The notes beneath the pieces are model-generated. The model ran no database searches and had not been told where the DNA came from. It worked only from the letters and a program-made list of their open reading frames with translations. The position numbers and the translations under genes are program-made. A stretch of DNA of 64,000 nucleotides from Eunapius fragilis (Eukaryota > Porifera > Demospongiae > Spongillida > Spongillidae). Below, in pieces: positions 34,012-47,284 of the stretch (positions within the stretch are counted from its first letter, which is position 1; each line of letters opens with the position of its first letter). The DNA lies in the NCBI GenBank assembly GCA_963681505.1, contig OY811974.1:6261816-6325815 (forward strand), written 5' to 3'.

Positions 34012-34456
34012 GGGCCCGCCCATCACCTCCACAGGCTCGCCGCCCCTATGACTTTATGAGTATCAAATCGCTCCGCCACGTCCAGGACTCCAGCCCCCTG
34101 CAGGTCCTGGAGTCGCTCCTCCACGTCCAGGTCCAGGACCAGGATACACTGGTGTATATCCTGGACCAGGACACGCTCCCTGGACCCTTTCCCCCCGGAA
34201 CCAGGTACAATCTGTACCCCCGCGGGAGCGGGGGAAGAGGCGTGGCCAGGCGCCTAAACAAAACTTTTATAATTGTGTAATCAACAATAAATAAAGTGTG
34301 TATTGCTGCTTTTTAAAAATTAAATGTTTTAATGGCACACACACACCTACAAAATTGCATGGCCACGAGATTCTAAAATAAAACTGCCATTTGACGTTGC
34401 TACCTGGGTCTATAAGTTTCAAGACAATACTAAAACCACCAAACAAAATTTAGGAA

Positions 34457-34741
34457 ACAAGTGATAGAAACATTCTCTATGCGAGAAGGTTGGTGGTATA
34501 TAGGAATCAAAGGCGATAGTGGTGTAAAAAGCAAGGGAACAAGGCTTCTGATTGAAAAGGAAAAAGGAAATAGACCTATATTAGCACGCACATTTAAGTA
34601 TGACGACATGCTGCTAATGTAGGTCTATTTCATTTTTCCTTTTCAATCAGAAGCCTTGTTCCCTTGCTTTTTACACCACTATTGCCTTTGATTCCTATAT
34701 ACCACCAATCTTCTCGCTAGAGAATGTTTTTATCACTTGTG
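34457..34741. mobile_element. Near-perfect palindromic MITE
   Basis: The arms ACAAGTGATAGAAACATTC... and ...GAATGTTTTTATCACTTGT pair over about 120 bp each, including AAGCAAGGGAACAAGGC facing GCCTTGTTCCCTTGCTT. The loop of about 35 bp is centred near 34600. There is no coding content. Confidence 0.9.
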
Positions 34742-36968
34742 TCAATATATGTTAGCATAACTGTGTTTCTTTGTAAGGTGTTTCTAGATTTTTAATTATA
34801 CCATGCACTATTCCTACTCTTGAGATTAGTGGCATCAGTGGCTTTGTGTTGGTATGTGCATGACAGTTTTGATACACTGATAATAACATTGGAATGCATG
34901 CATTTGAGCTGGGTGGTGGGATTATTTTGTTTTGCGTGCCGGTTTCTTATTAGGTAAAGGCTAAGATCAATTATTATAATCTTCATTTCTTTGTATTCTT
35001 GCAATGAAGCTTTGATAATCAACAGTTTGTCTTTTCTTTTCAATGTGTACAAGTTTACTACATAATTGTCAAGGTGGGCTATTTTATGGGAAGGGGTGGG
35101 GGCAAATTTAAGCGTCTAGCACTAGCTACCCCCCTCCCCCTCCCCCTTCCCAGCCACCCTCTATGCCACAAAGATAGTTAATCTGCCAATAAGTATATCA
35201 ATACACAGCTTTGGATTACACATATAACTTATAGAGACACATAATTTTGCCTCCAGCCCCGCAGTTTCAGGACACTTTTGACCTATAAGCATATATTACT
35301 CGCTTTAGTCTCGCTTGCCAAACCATAGATATTAGAGTAAATATCTATGGCCAGACCTACTATATACTGTTACATGCGCTTCGCTATTGAACGGCACAAG
35401 AATCGATTGACAATAGACGGGACCACACGATATCCGCAATGGACCACTCGGTGGTCCTAGTTCGTTGTATATACCCCGTTATACATCTATTGTCGACCGT
35501 TCAATAACGATTATTAATAAGTAGGTACATGTAGATACGGCTTGCATGCGCGAAAGACAATACATATGCGCCCAGCCACTGCAGATCAACCCGTGGGCGT
35601 TAATCAAATACTACCCGTGGGCATTATTCAAGGAAACCAATAAACGCCCACGTGTGCGTGGTCTCTTAGAAGGGCAAACATCCAGCTCATCTTGATAAAA
35701 CTAAACAACTTTTGAATGGCAAGTTAAATTACGATCGGTTTTATACGTTTTCCCTCTTGAGTATATAAGTTACGTATATATTGTTCGGCGCGGATCGCTT
35801 CTGTCAGAGATAGTATATAGATCTTACTGCCTCATTAAATTCACACATCAGTTTGTATGCGTAACGGTATGTAGGCCTAACGTACTTACCTGATCAGATT
35901 TTACGTTTACGTGTTATCTCAGTGTATTGTGGTGTGGTATTCTACTTAGTGCACAACAACCAGAAAGTTATAACCCTGTCGCTTACTTATACATATGAAA
36001 GCATTGAATTAGACAGGAAATAAGCTCCCGCCTAAATATGGCCGGTATGCATGGTTACAAGCGGGGGGGGGGGGGGGGGGGGGGGGGGTACATTGGCGAG
36101 GTTGTGCTTGGTTACATATCGAGCGGTCAATTTTAAGGATTACGCGGTATCATTATCTATGGCGGTATTCGGTCATTGCGTATTTCGATGTCCATAGAAA
36201 ATGTATTGACGCATTAAAAAAAACTGCAGCTTACTGCAGAACAAAACCAAATATTGACTATTTGCAATGTGGGGACTATTTGGCATTTTATGAGTAGTTT
36301 TTTTTGCATCTTAGGTACTTATATCCGCACTTCCACATTAATTATGCAAGGTTTCCAATATCCATTCATTTTATCTCATTTCGTTATTCAGTCATCAATA
36401 GTTTCCCAACCAAATGATATTTTCCTTTGGTGCTAACGGATTATATGAGAGCAGTCAGTGTACTTTTTCAGTTATCAACAGTTTTCAGAGATTAGGGTCT
36501 TCACATCCCACTTCCGATCCGTTGAATGGTAAGTGAGATACACCCCACATACAAGATGCGTAACACGATCATCACGTGCCACTTATCGTCAGTCACCCGT
36601 GCCCAGACCTAGCTTTTTTATGTTGTAGTTAAATGACCAAAGAAATGTACTGACTTAGCATGCATGACCACATGTAGGAGTGGCTAGGTTGCACTATTAA
36701 TTGGAATTATTGACATGTTATTGCAAAGACGGAGGTGGCGATTACACAAAAATGTTTTCCAAGAACACTCTTAATATTTACGAATGGCTATTTCTAACAA
36801 AGCTTCAATGGGGTACGCGGCCTTTAGGAAGAGCGGTCGAATTAGGTTAATAGGTGACCTTACAACAACATAATGCAGATACAGGATTTTCGAAATGGGG
36901 GGGGGGTTATAGGTCAGACCCGCAATACGCAAAGCGGGGGGGAGGGGGGGGAACTGTACGCTTCAGGC
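34742..36968. other. Gene-poor interval with a G26 tract
   Basis: No gene is recognised. Features are C-rich patches near 35130, an imperfect palindrome TAGATATTAGAGTAAATATCTA at 35326-35347, and 26 G at 36063-36088. Confidence 0.5.
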
Positions 36969-36969
36969 C

Positions 36970-37130
36970 CTGTACACTGGCGGATACAGAGGGGGGGTGG
37001 GGGGTTGAGATGATATTCACAATCAATTTTAACCATATATGGACTCAACAACACCATATATGGTGAAAATTGATCGTGAATATGATCTCAACCCCCCCCC
37101 CCCCCCCCCTCTGTATCCGCCAGTGCTGTA
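36970..37130. mobile_element. Palindromic hAT-like MITE (TSD CTGTA) nested in an older hAT end
   Basis: The element spans 36975-37125. The ends CACTGGCGGATACAGAGG and CCTCTGTATCCGCCAGTG, with G7/C18 runs inside, are inverted. The centre (CCATATATGG twice) is also palindromic. CTGTA flanks it at 36970-36974 and 37126-37130. Just outside, GCAGATACAGGATTTTCG (36875) and CTGTATCCGCCCCCG (37126) look like the two ends of an older related element that served as target. Confidence 0.85.
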
Positions 37131-37316
37131 TCCGCCCCCGTACGGTATATACTTACTCAATGGTGATGGTTATTAAACCTAGCTTTGGGGTGGGAGGGTC
37201 GTTCATACCCCCCTCTCCTCTGCTACCACGGCTTCGAGACCGCGTCGTGTTTATCAAACTATGATATCAACCTCCTCGGAAGGTTGGTAATCCTATCGGT
37301 AGCATCCAGTGTCACT

Positions 37317-37639
37317 AGATCCAGAGGCGGATCCAGAATTTTATTGCGAAGGGGGGGGGCAAAGGGGAGGGGCGTTAATAATCATGGTTTGGGCGTGGCT
37401 ACGCAGTATAGCGCGTAAGTGAAGAAGATGTACCCGGGATCTGGGGCTTCGCCCCAGCCGCTTTTTACTGTTATCATGTTACTTCGGCGCGTTTTCGTTG
37501 TATTTATATCACCAGCGCGATATAAGACACCGCCCCTTGTAGCTATGAATATTTAATTTCTAACTTGGCGGGAGTGGGTATACCCCCGCCACCCCCCCCC
37601 CCCCCCCCCCCCCCCCCCCCTGGATCCGCCACTGAGATC
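37317..37639. mobile_element. hAT-like MITE (TSD AGATC)
   Basis: The element spans 37322-37634. The ends are CAGAGGCGGATCCAG and CTGGATCCGCCACTG, with a G9 run on one side and a C29 run on the other. It is flanked by AGATC at 37317-37321 and 37635-37639. The interior (CGTGGCTACGC, GGGGCTTCGCCCCAG, GTTACTTCGGCGCG) matches, in reverse orientation, the copy at 51004-51307. Confidence 0.92.
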
Positions 37640-38268
37640 CCTTCAACCGAACGGTAAAAACATTTTTGCTGTTCACCCGGGTCCCCGGATGGACATATTA
37701 GACATTAACGCATACCACATTTATTTTTAGTCTAACCAGCATGGTGTTTTCCCATCGTCATTGTACAGTACTAGTAATGTGCCAACACATATCTAGTACT
37801 AGTGCATGGGTGACATCTTGACAGGGTAGCTTTTCGTATTCTTTGCATAGTTATAATTCCCTCTGACCAGTACTCCTCATCCACATAGTGTATACACTCT
37901 TCTTGCTTATGGTCAAAACGCTAATTACGTCACTGCTTTATGCAAAACAGAGGTAGTACCATAATGTCTTGAGCACAACACAATAACCACTTGAGGCACA
38001 TCAGAGAAGCTACCAGGCCACCATCCTACACACCATCATATGTACACAGACCATCACCTACACACTATGACAACATACCAGTACACCTCACACATGTGGG
38101 ATACTCAGCGGCAAAAATGGCTGGATGTTATTTTATTACATATGCAGGCATCTGTATTGCTACACACTCAACAGGTCAAGTTTTTATAAAGTGGGAAGGA
38201 AAAGTTTACATAATCACCCACAACTACCTATATACATAGTCACAAGTCCATCATTGTCCAAAGTTCCA
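37640..38268. other. No gene seen
   Basis: Ordinary A/T-rich sequence. A CACCATC/ACACCTA-rich patch lies near 38010-38100. No coding evidence. Confidence 0.45.
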
Positions 38269-39842
38269 TACAGTAGCGGCTCGCACATTGCGAAAAGTAA
38301 CAGCTCGCACATTGCGAAAATAAGCCCTATTCATTGTGGTGTTAGGCCAGGGTTAGTGTTCTTTGCGTGACCCAATCGATCGCTGCAACCCACCGCTAAT
38401 GAGATTCACGCGGCCCAGGAATCTCATTAGAGGGTAGTTTATGTGAACCACCCACCTGCTGATCATCCCAGAAATTTTTTTTTTTATAATATGTACTTTA
38501 ACCCTTTAGCTGAGGAGAAAACACCTGAACGGAATGGCTTTACCGTTTTTCTTCTTGTATTTTCTATGTTCACGATGATTAAGGCAGCTTGCATATTTCT
38601 CCAGCAGCTATGCAGTAACACCCTGATAACAAAAGTGCATAAATGTGCTGCAGCAACCCATACATGTAAACCACCTATACATATTAAAAAACGTTGAGTA
38701 GATACACACATGTACGTATGCATGTGCATCTTGTATGTGATATGGCCTGTGTGCAAAAGTGAAGGGATAACAGCTCAATAAAACAATAACTGCATCTTAC
38801 CATAGGATCATGTTCTACATATACCTATACAGCTACATCCCAAGCTGACTGAATGCATACACACATTGCGCCTGAATTGTGCTGTAGAGAACTTAACTTA
38901 GTGCATAAGTTGGGTTATCTAACTGAAGCAATCCCACCGAGCCACACGAATCATTTTATTACAACTGATGAGCACTGGCTATGAGTCAAAAGGTCATATG
39001 CACCTGAAGGGACAAAGCAACAACAAAAAAGGCGAAGTTTCATTGACCACTTACCCTTGTTAATGTATCACTGCACGGTTTAGTGCGTACATCATCCCAG
39101 TTCGTAAACCCGTGTTGCAATGACCAATCAGCGCTCATTCACTCGTGTCCTTTGTATATAGTGTACGGGTGAAACACCCTACCTACATGTAGTACTCCAG
39201 ACAGGCCCTACTATTAGTAACTTTCTTTTTCAACATACATCCTAAATAATGCATGCCCACGATAATAAATTGCATTATGCACGTGCTTTATGCGTAGAAC
39301 ACGATCTTATGGTAAGATGCAGTTATAGTTTTATTGAGCTGTTATCCCTTCACTTTTGCACACAGGCCATGTCACGTGCACAAGATGCACATGCATACGT
39401 ACATGTGTGTATCTACTCGACGTACATGCTTTTAATATGTAGGTGGTTTACATGTATGGGTTGCTGCAGCATATTTATGCCACTTTTGTTGTCAGGGTGT
39501 TACATGCATAGCTGCTGGAGAAATACGCAAGCTGCCTTAGTCATCGTGGACATAGAAGAAAAACGGTAAAGCCATTAATTCCGTTCAGGTGTTTTCTCCT
39601 CAGCTAATGGGTTAAAGTACATATTATAAAATATTATTTTCTGGGATGATCAACAGGTGGGTGGTTTACATAAACTACGGTCTAATGAGATTCCTGGGCC
39701 GCGTGAACTCATTCGCGGTGGGTTGCAGCGATCGATTGGGTCACGCAAAGAACACTAACCCTGGCCTAACACCACAATGAATAGGGCTTATTTTCGCAAT
39801 GCGCGAGCTGTTACTTTTCGCAATGTGCGAGCCGCTACTGTA
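38269..39842. mobile_element. Long-terminal-inverted-repeat element flanked by TA
   Basis: Arms of about 550 bp, 38271-38819 and 39292-39840, are reverse complements with few differences. They begin CAGTAGCGGCTCGCAC and end GTGCGAGCCGCTACTG. TA dinucleotides lie on both sides (38269-38270 and 39841-39842), consistent with a TA target duplication. Just inside each end, GCTCGCACATTGCGAAAA is repeated in tandem. The approximately 470-bp spacer has no recognisable gene. The structure suggests a fold-back or Tc1/mariner-related non-autonomous element. Confidence 0.88.
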
Positions 39843-42800
39843 CCAGCACCTTCTGCAACTATCCACATTCACACATACAGATCTAACATCACCAAATACA
39901 AATGCCATGCACACCACAAATCTACATGCATGCACCACATGAAGTCTGCAGAGCCATGTACCTACTTGATGACCACACAATGTCCCTTCTATTTGAGTTG
40001 TTGCTGAAGCTTTTTGTCATGCTGGCTGTATCACATTGATCATACAGCCATCTACTGAGCATTTCATGTAGAGGAGGAAAAATAACTGTTAGTGTTCTTA
40101 GCCGATCCAGTTGATCTTTACCCCTTTATATGGGGCAGATGACCTCTGATAGGGGTAGGCTAAGAATGCACCACATGTAGAATTATGGGTACATGTATGA
40201 AGGGACTGCATATGCGATTAATGTTATCTTGTTGTTACATGTAGTACCCTGGCAATAAGTGATACAACCTCAGAGTTGCCTTAGCAACACATTTTTAAAA
40301 TTCCCCCTCTAAGGTTTTTATCAAAGAAACCCAGTGTGTGGGACTGTGTGCTGGTGGTAGTGTTCACTGTTATGCTCATTGTTCTAGTGTGTGATGTGTA
40401 GAGCTATTGGTGTCTGTGAATTAAACTCATGTTGGTCTAACGATGTGTAGATTAGGTGGTTGGCCAGCTATACGCTGTGCTGGTGTGCCTGTGGGGTAAC
40501 TTGGTGTGTAAATGCTATTATTAAGGGATAACAAGTGACAAAATCCACCATCGAGAAAAAACATCAGTGCATGGAGGGGGGGGGGGGAAATCATGGGCAC
40601 CCACGGGGGGGGGGGCGTGGTCCTCCCCCCCCCCCCCTTTGAGACTCAATGGTACCCCACCCCAACCCCTTCTAATAAATGATTTAACCCTGTCCCAGTA
40701 TTTCTACATACATGCACCTCCCCCCACCCACCTCCATATAATTGCCCCCCCCCCCCCCCCCCCCTTCTAGAAAAGCTGGGGGCACCCATGGGAGTGCAAA
40801 CTTGTTAGCATCTGTGGGTTTTGTGTGTGATGGTGAGTATAATACTGTGCAGGACAACATTAACTCACCTGTATGCTTGATCACATGGTGGCCATGTTGC
40901 CCGAAGTCATACTAGCTGATGTCTCCCAGGAGATGAAGCCAGTATGCTAAAACCCAAGCACCCTACAATGGTAGATGTAAAGAGCATAGCATGCTAGTGG
41001 CATACATGAACATACAAATTTATGCACCCCAAGAAGTCACAAGACACATAAGCAAAAAGGATACTCAAGCATTAAACAATTGAGACTCACCGTTCCTTTC
41101 GTAGCACGGTCCACCCCTATTAGGCCCGTACGAATATGCACTCCTACTATATGTGCAGTACTTTCAGACAGTACGAACAGGTTGATCAAAGGATGAGGTC
41201 ATGATTGCGGCTGTACTGGGTTTTTGAATTATGGGGGGGGGGGGGGGGGGGGGGGGGGCAAATTGATTGGCTGGAAGGAGTACAGTATGCGATCGCAGTC
41301 CCCGACCCCCATCGGTGTCAGTGCATTAAGTTTAAAAAACTAGTATAATGGTGAACGTGACGTGTACTATATCATAAGCATAGTACTGATGCATATCCGC
41401 CACTTCTGTAACAGCAACAATATGCCATTCTGCACTTAGTAACAATCCGCAATTGTACATAACCCACCTTTACAAAAATGTGGTTGGTCGTCTTTGTGCT
41501 AATTGATGCACATCCACCCCTCGTCGGATGGGATGGGGCTGGTCTGAGGTGCATGTGGATATGAGTTTATTAACGAAATGCTGCTTTATTGTATTTATTG
41601 AAGCTAATGGCAGTGTTGAATATTATAATTACCTGCGATAGTAATTAAACTTTTGTCTTAATTTTTGCATAACGTTGAATATTTACAATGCACTGAAAAA
41701 CAAAATTCAAATTCAGACCAATTTGTAGTATATTTTGAGTTTAGTTAGAATTCAATTTGAAAAAATGCAAGATGACCGCCGATGTATGGGTCATTTCTCC
41801 ATATGATTGGCGGAGGCAGAGCTCTGAAAGTGGCAGCTGACAGCACTGGTAAAAGCAGTTGCTGGAGACTGTTCAGTCTAAGTGTTTGTGCACGGCATAA
41901 CGTTTAAGCACCAGAAATTTTTATTTGTATTTGTTTATTCTCTGTTTGTTGCTAAAGGGTAGCATTCTGTGTGTCTTCTTTCAAGACTGAGCAGATTCCT
42001 TGACCGATGACAGATGACCCCTGGGCACAGAGAAGGCTGCAGCTGTTGGACTGTTTGTATGTTTGTAGACTGAATGTGTTTGATGTTGTATGTGGCTGGA
42101 CAGTGCTAGTTAGAGTTTTTTTCCCCAATGTATGGTGGAATTTTATCTATTAGAGGTTTTTCCACTGCAATTTTTCCTTAAGGAGATGTGGGCGCATCTA
42201 TAGGTGTATGTGAGCCCCCCTGCCCAGCCTTGTGTGTTATGTGATTGTGTATTGTTTTGTTGTATGTGATGTTGGGATGTTGTGGAGGTGTATATGTGGA
42301 TTTTAGTGGTGGATTGTTGGTTGTGCTGGATTGTGGTTGCTGTGGTCGATGTTGGTCCATGTACATGTATGTATCAGGTGCTATATTATTAAGTTATAAT
42401 AAGTTGGCATGCACAGGTGATGTCATGTGATCTTGGAAGGGGGGTACGTACCATGGAAGGCATGTGGTGGGTGCTCATGCGTGTGTAGGCCTTTTTTCAT
42501 ACATGTATGTCTGGGTTATGTATACCACATGTACATGTTTCATGGGCATGGGTCCAGATACCACATCCACACAACAGTTTTTATTCCTCTATTGATAAGA
42601 GGTCCTTTTGGATGCTTTCATGTATTGCCACCAACCTCCACACTCCTCACAAGGAAGGTGGCACCAATCTATATGTAGGCCCATATAACAAGACAAGGTA
42701 TACCTGGTTTTACTTTCTAAAAGCAACAACTCTAATCAAGCCTTTCACCCACATATATTCATAACACTTCTCCGAAATTATACATCTTGAACAGGCAGGC

Positions 42801-43229
42801 GTAAAAATACTGATGAACTCTCCTCCAACATTTACATACATGCATAGTAATCAATTGACCACATACACCCAACATATAGTGGAATACTTGCAATAATTTG
42901 TTAGCTTCATAGGTTATTAAGTGTAGCCAATACAGCTCTACCACCTATCCATCAAACGAACAACACCTCATTAGACATTTTGAACACAGGCTCTACATAT
43001 ACGCGGTGGCGTAGTGTGAGTGGTGAGCTTCCGGGGACATAATGCACGAATGGCGTCCCGGGGGGGGTACCTAGCGGAAGGAGCCTTATATTATATGAAC
43101 GGGTTTACAACTGCCCCCTGTATCTGCTCATGCGTTCGGGAGTTCTCGTTGACGCGATAATTAATTATTGAAATTTGATCGAATTACAGATGTGATCAAT
43201 TTTGACCCAAACGGCGTTCCATAGAAACA
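39843..43229. other. Gene-poor interval with G/C homopolymers
   Basis: No gene is recognised. 40572-40795 contains opposed G and C runs with CATGGGCACCCA and GGCACCCATGGGAG, perhaps an eroded inverted-repeat element. 26 G occur at 41233-41258. Open frames such as 42427-42678 have no identifiable domain. Confidence 0.5.
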
Positions 43230-44085
43230 CGGCCGGGGTACTGCAGTTGAACATGTTAATACAGTGGCGTGGGCACGGGAGGTTATTGTGCTCTGAGTAG
43301 CGGGAACAAGGTTAAAATATGCTAAAGGCGCGAAATGAACGAGAAATGTGCAATTACTTTGCACAACGCTGTATCTGCATAACGGATCAAGTAACAATGA
43401 ACGAACAGTACATATCAACAGGTGCAGGATCCCTCTACGTATATACCAAAATCGAAGTGAATTGAATTTTCCTGCCGAAAGATATGGGGCGTTAAACCAA
43501 AGGGGTATCGGACGTTGCGCCACTGGTACGAAGACTGTATTTTACCATTGAGAAATGGTGTAGTACAGTGTATGAAGTGTTGAAAATAAAGCGTTTATCT
43601 TTCGGAAGAATTAGCGATTCAAACATGAATCATTTCTATAATGATTAGGCTTTGACTGCCTGTTTTAATCTATCCTCTACGTAGGTCAGCACAACCAGTA
43701 TATGAATGTGCATTATTCATGGTTTGGTATGACTTCAAGGGCTGATCGCCATTCCAGTCGACCACGCCCTCCATTTGCACGATCACACTTGCAACGTTCA
43801 AAATTTTATGCAAATGTCCGCTGCTCGATAAAACTCTACTGTAATCAGTGAAGTCAGCTCCATTTTCTGATCCCCCCCTCCCAGCTTTTTCTAGAGTAGG
43901 ATTTTATTGAATGCATACCTATTTTATATACATCGAACGACACTTGGAATCGGATAACGAAAGCCATGGCTAGATTTACAATGTAGTTAATCGTATATAG
44001 TAAAACTAGCCCTGTTCGTATGCGCAACGCGTCGTCAAATAAAGGTTTATCTACATATTAACAGGTACACATGTACACACATATG

Positions 44086-44094
44086 CTATATAAG
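44086..44094 (+). promoter_or_regulatory. Candidate TATA box of Ubl gene copy 1
   Basis: CTATATAAG lies 284 bp before the start codon. The paralogous position in copy 2 (near 50969) has lost it through a deletion of about 17 bp (ATATGCT joined to GTAATCTTTTGTGAGC). Function is inferred. Confidence 0.4.
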
Positions 44095-44377
44095 TTTTCT
44101 GCTGATAACCTTTTGTGAGCATTGGATGCACCAAATGAGGAAGGTTTATGCTTCAAAGTTAACGAGCTAAGAACTCGAATAAATTTCATTCGGTGTATCA
44201 AATATTAATGTAAATCATTGTAACTTCGCTGTCTGATAACTCAAAATAGCACAAAAGTAGCCATGTTTTGCATGACGTAATGATCAACAGTGTTGTTCAA
44301 AGCATATCGTGCTACGCAGACGTTTGATTCGCCGTTCAATACCGCACCTGGCATATATTGAAGCATCATAGAACCAC

Positions 44378-47188
44378 ATGGAACGAATAAAAGGGAAGCT
44401 TTTTGGTCGAAATAGCCAGAAGACCCGCAATGAGGACGGCAGTTCCACGCAGCGACGTTGGCTTGATGAGGCAAAGAGTAATAAGATCAGCTTCGATGTG
44501 ATTCTCGTTAGTCCTACTGAGAAAGACCTTCGTGGTACTCTGGAACTGGACGTCACCCAGGCCAGTACTAGTACTGTTGCCGAGCTAAAGGCAAAAATTC
44601 AAAATCAGTTTAAAGTTCCGACCTATGATCAAAAGGTAACGTTTGGGTCCGTGACATTAGAAGACGTAGACACTCTTTTTTTTCACCGACTGGTTGACGG
44701 AGACATACTAACCGTGGAGTATTCGTATGCAGTAGATACCGAGAATATAAATGGCGTCGTAGCTCATTTACAAAGGGCAGCTGATTTTCTCAAGGATGTG
44801 AGCAAGGAAAATGTTCCGATTCATCCTGGTACTGAGACCCACCGTCTTGCTACACAGACACTCAATGTGTCAAATCTAGAGCAGTGTGTTGTAAGCACAT
44901 TCGTTAGTGCTTCGCCTGAGCAGTGTGCAGCAAATACCAAATATTTTGTACACAATGGTGGTATGGGACTATTGAATGGCATTCATACAATGTTGTTGAA
45001 GTATTCATGGAACCAAATATGGCACTTTGACCTTCTTTTGTATGAAAAGGTGATTGTTACCATCATGCAGTACATAGGTGTGCATATTCCTCAAAGCCAG
45101 TTATATCAAACATTTCAGAACAGCATTGAGAACATCAGTAGATCGTTTCTTCGTGTTACAATGTATCCTGGAAAACAAATAATTCCACCATACAACACAA
45201 ACTTCACAGCTGTGAATAAAGATACACAATTTCTTGAGCTCGTTGGAGTGATGACATCAGCATTAACAGCTATGGTTAGGTATGTTCATCGAACTGAAAC
45301 TAAATCCTTTACATCTTTTTTGTTGTTTGAAGTTTATATGTACTGGTTTCTTTTTTCAATTTAAATTTATTGTTAAATACTTTTCCATCAGTCTTTCAGA
45401 GGTTAATGAACTTCAAGTACAACTGGCTTCAGCTGTTGGCATAGTGGACCAGATTGAAGGGTGTCTGTTGACACCTTCGCTATCCCAATATCCTCGCAGT
45501 AATGCAGTTTGCTGCATTGAGAACCTCGCATACAACCCACATACACATCAGCACATTGTTAAGCCTCAGTTGGTGCGTGCACTGATTAAATCCTGTCATC
45601 TTCCGATTGTTCCAGTACCACTTCCAGGCATGGATATAGAGTTGTGCAAGAAACTTGAATTTGAACTGTCGAGGTGAGAGCATGCGAGTTATTGAAGGAT
45701 TAAATCTATTTTGACAAGGGTTATAACATACACTATAAGGTAGGACTATTAGCAGGCTGTTAATCTAATTACAATAATGCAATTTAAAAAAAAAAACAGC
45801 TGTTTCCAGGGTGTAGGTCATTGCAATTCTGGTACTCAGTTAAAACTATCCGTTCATTAATATGGTGAAACTTTTGACATGCCAACTACTATTCTTGCCT
45901 GTACCTTTTGATTTGATCTGTTCATGGATTTTTACTTCATCCGTTACGAAGATGTCGCTGTGCAAAGTGCACGTACACAGTTTCTCGCACCGATGATATA
46001 GAAACTCACCTCCCATACATTGAATTGCTTGTCTTCCAACCAGTGGGAAATCGTTAGCACACAATATGCACAGCTACATCTCATATGGATGAATTAAAAT
46101 GTGGAAAAAACTACAAACCAAATTTGAAGTGATTTGATTACTCCTGCCAACTTTGTGGGGTATCGGACTGTGTAATACTGGCATGGGGTAAGTACAAGAC
46201 CCCAAATTGTATATTACCATAGAGAAATGGTAAGCATGAAGTCAGTCTTGAAAATAGGACGTCACTAGCGCGATTTAAACAAAATGGATTTTTATATCAG
46301 GGTCACGCACAGACTGTTACATATAAATATACAACCCTCCAATGTCGATGCAATTTGAATATGTGGCGTTAGGATATCCAACCTTGTAATGTCGACACCC
46401 CGTACGCGCAAGACACTGTTGCATACATAATTATATTTATACTTATATTTATATATATAATTAATTTTAAAATGGATATTTAAAAGATGCATTTGTTAAT
46501 TTTATTATAAATGCATGCAGTTTTAAAATAGGGAGTCATGCTAATATTATATGAGGTTCCAAATTTAATATATGTAATATATAGGTACTTCGTAAAATAT
46601 TTGAAAAAAAAATTCTGCAACTGTTGAATAATTTGGTACAATTTTCACTGCATCAGGTACTTCGCATCATTTGTTATAGCTCAGATGGCACTAACAAACC
46701 AAGTAGAAATAACTGTTCCTGAAGCCTATCCATTTGTTACAGATGTACTTAATCATATTGACCATGATCAGCTGTCCAAGTATGCAACTACAGCTCATGG
46801 CTACACATGGAGGGATCTACTCCCTTACATGAAGTTAGTGTACACACCCCTCAATCAACGTTGCAGTCCATTTGCTTCGACATGCATGGAAATTGTATTA
46901 CTGGGTCTTCAACTTGCTCTAGCTAAAGAAGATGAAAGGACCACCCTACAGAAGCAAGGCTTACTGGACTATCTTACTTGCTTGCCATGGCGATTCCCCA
47001 AGGAATCCACAGCTCAGAAGAGGGCAAAATCCATTGTTGATATGGTAGGGTCACATATTCAACTTCAACCACCTAAGTTATACGCCATGGTAAAGTCAAA
47101 ACTAGCAACAATGTATTTTGGACTTGAAAAGGTTCTGAACTCAGACTGTCATATGCTTGTTGAAGAAATTGGGATGTATGTGTCGTAA
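44378..47188 (+). CDS. Ubiquitin-like-domain protein of unknown function, three exons
   Basis: The exons are 44378-45279, 45392-45673 and 46657-47188 (571 residues). Both introns are GT-AG (AG/GTATGT, ATCAG/TCTTTC; AG/GTGAGA, ATCAG/GTACTT) and phase 2. The ATG was chosen as the first in the open exon. Residues about 37-118 form a ubiquitin-like fold: a KISFDVILVS strand, TVAELKAKIQNQFKVP helix, YDQKVTFGSVTLEDVDTLFF and DGDILTVEYSYA. The C-terminus has no GG for conjugation, so it is an integral Ubl domain. The remaining 450 residues look helix-rich, possibly ARM/HEAT-like (NGGMGLLNGIHTMLLKYSW), without a signal peptide or membrane segment. I do not recognise the family; a scaffold in ubiquitin signalling is only a guess. 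The gene is intact, unlike its tandem paralogue at 51561. Confidence 0.85.
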
Positions 47189-47278
47189 TTGGATCTCAAG
47201 TGTGTAATAATGTTTGGTAGTGATATTATTTCAGTGTAATGCCTTTGTTGTTGTGTTGTACGCTTCATTTATATTTAT

Positions 47279-47284
47279 AATAAA
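47279..47284 (+). terminator. Polyadenylation signal of Ubl gene copy 1
   Basis: AATAAA about 90 bp after the TAA stop. Copy 2 has no AATAAA at the corresponding place (TTCATTAAAAAATCATTG). Confidence 0.45.

Larger units (their letters stand above)
32199..34280 (+). pseudogene. Two-exon gene remnant with KRQRYEQ repeats, interrupted
   Basis: Exon 1 begins at ATG 32199 (MPSRQQK). A 1-nt shift near 32219 is then needed to enter the long frame (RAKRRENYLQNQ...). That frame has four tandem 15-residue units of the RASKRQRYEQNSDAV type at 32346-32525. The exon ends with donor AAAG/GTGAGT at 32674. Exon 2 starts at 33092 after TAG and is in phase (MSDSDDQGMIRAMAAL), then hits an hAT end at about 33166. 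Sequence after the hAT (34012-34280) stays open to TAA and includes GPFPPGTRYNLYPRG. I do not recognise the protein. Basic KRxRYE repeats at the N-terminus recall Helitron-associated or other transposon proteins in marine invertebrates, but no helicase or nuclease part is visible. Confidence 0.5.
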
